A stretch of DNA of 64,000 nt from the NCBI RefSeq assembly GCF_037975235.1, contig NZ_CP150241.1, forward strand, positions 1,240,001 to 1,304,000. Direction: 5' to 3'. The position numbers and the translations under genes are program-made. The stretch is from Paenibacillus sp. FSL R5-0341. Lineage in GTDB: Bacteria > Bacillota > Bacilli > Paenibacillales > Paenibacillaceae. A model generated the notes under the pieces. It was not told the DNA's origin, did not search any database, and saw nothing but the letters and a program-made list of their open reading frames with translations. Below, piece by piece: positions 63,423 through 64,000 of the stretch (the stretch's first letter is position 1; every line of letters begins with the position of its first letter).

Positions 63423-64000
63423 ATGAACATGAAATGGAAAACATGGATGGCAGCCGGATTGGCAGCCATAGTCATAACAGCAGGAACTGGGCATGTGGCA
63501 TTCGCTGATCCAGCACTACGGGTTGAGGAACATAACGATGCATCTAGAGCTTCTTCCTCCGGCAAACAAACGAAGCCATGCATGCAGGCAGGACACGGTT
63601 TGTTTATGATCGGTGAAACGGCAGACTTGCTTGGTATCGGCCTGCGGGATCTGAAAGCACAGATGGAGCTGGGCAAGACGTTGTCCCAGATTGCCAAAGA
63701 GCGCAAGGGTCTTAGTGAGGAACAGTTATTGCAGAAGTTGAAGCCTACATTGGCGCAGCGTGTGGATCAAGCTGTAGAAGAAGGTTGTCTCACCAAGGAA
63801 CAAGCAGCAGCCACGAAGGCGGACATGGATACCAAATTGAAAAAGGTCATCAATACCCCGCTTCGTGATTTGCGGCGTGAGTTTGCCCACCATGGCAAAC
63901 GTTCCATGGTAGATAAGGGCGAAATCGCCCGTTTTATTGGAGTCACACCGGCTCAACTGCACGAGCAGCTTCAGGGAGGGAAATCCCTGGCTGAGATTGC
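63423..64000 (+). CDS. Secreted protein with GKSLAEIA-type helical repeats (3' truncated by window edge)
   Basis: At least 192 aa, open to the window end. The signal peptide covers about residues 1-29 (TWMAAGLAAIVITAGTG...AFAD). Two copies of a helical repeat are visible: LLGIGLRDLKAQMELGKTLSQIA (split landmark, about 70-92) and FIGVTPAQLHEQLQGGKSLAEIA at the end, separated by KxxL-rich helices with two Cys overall (about 53 and 124). Such LG-x-L-x-GKSLAEIA repeats occur in many secreted Bacillota proteins of unknown role. AAAGGCGG lies seven bases before the ATG. Confidence 0.75.
   Translation, partial: MNMKWKTWMAAGLAAIVITAGTGHVAFADPALRVEEHNDASRASSSGKQTKPCMQAGHGLFMIGETADLLGIGLRDLKAQMELGKTLSQIAKERKGLSEEQLLQKLKPTLAQRVDQAVEEGCLTKEQAAATKADMDTKLKKVINTPLRDLRREFAHHGKRSMVDKGEIARFIGVTPAQLHEQLQGGKSLAEI

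Noticed and set aside
1-64000. CRISPR arrays, insertion sequences or prophage
   Set aside because: No regularly spaced repeats, transposase, integrase or phage structural genes were found; the only dispersed repeat is the four-copy palindromic element.

Overview
The window looks like chromosome of a spore-forming Bacillota, most likely Paenibacillus. The clues are strong AGGAGG-type ribosome binding sites with frequent GTG/TTG starts, two secreted proteins with copper-amine-oxidase-like N-terminal (stalk) domains, an ECF sigma/DUF4179 pair, GH125 next to a LacI regulator, an exosporium BclA-like C-terminal domain, a KinB-like kinase, and alanine dehydrogenase beside a PucR-type regulator. No prophage, insertion sequence, rRNA, functional tRNA or CRISPR array was seen.

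Layout. 0-2 kb: the 3' end of a nickel/peptide-type ABC importer operon (partial permease, two ATPases). 2-11 kb: PatB-like C-S lyase, stalk-domain protein, S9 peptidase, membrane protein, aldo/keto reductase, a YtrA-type GntR-ABC operon and a tubby/LURP-like protein. 11.4-20.5 kb: an RNA repair and quality-control island. Two WYL regulators face a Y-like noncoding RNA that carries a circularly permuted tRNA-Asn-like module; then come a Ro60/Rsr (TROVE) protein, an RlaP-type nucleotidyltransferase, Hen1 and the three-domain Pnkp. 20.6-25.5 kb: RidA, AEC transporter, Mug glycosylase, ECF sigma factor and DUF4179-type partner. 25.7-31.6 kb: carbohydrate genes (LacI, GH125 mannosidase, Gfo/Idh/MocA oxidoreductase, TIM-barrel isomerase, AraC). 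31.7-39.6 kb: YrzF-like kinase, an Fe-S PD-(D/E)XK nuclease, ald/adeR and a STAND ATPase with C-terminal HTH.

39.6-48.7 kb is a sigma-54 island. An enhancer-binding protein, proline dehydrogenase, P5C dehydrogenase, sigma-54 itself and aspartase lie together, and the two proline genes and aspartase each have a TGGCAC/T-N5-TTGC promoter. A sigma-D-like promoter next to the aspartase promoter points at a chemotaxis receptor. 48.9-59.8 kb is mixed: stalk-domain protein, ring-cleaving dioxygenase, YwaF, SDR, cyclophilin lipoprotein, MFS transporter and several very small proteins.

60-63.2 kb holds the most unusual locus. A ComQ-like class I isoprenoid synthase precedes a small peptide whose N-terminal part looks like an NHLP (nitrile-hydratase-like) RiPP leader and whose C terminus has a Trp third from the end, as in ComX. 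A multi-TM histidine kinase converges on it. I infer a ComQX-like prenylated-peptide signalling system.

An approximately 150-bp imperfectly palindromic repeat occurs four times, always between genes (6.8, 28.3, 43.9 and 53.3 kb).
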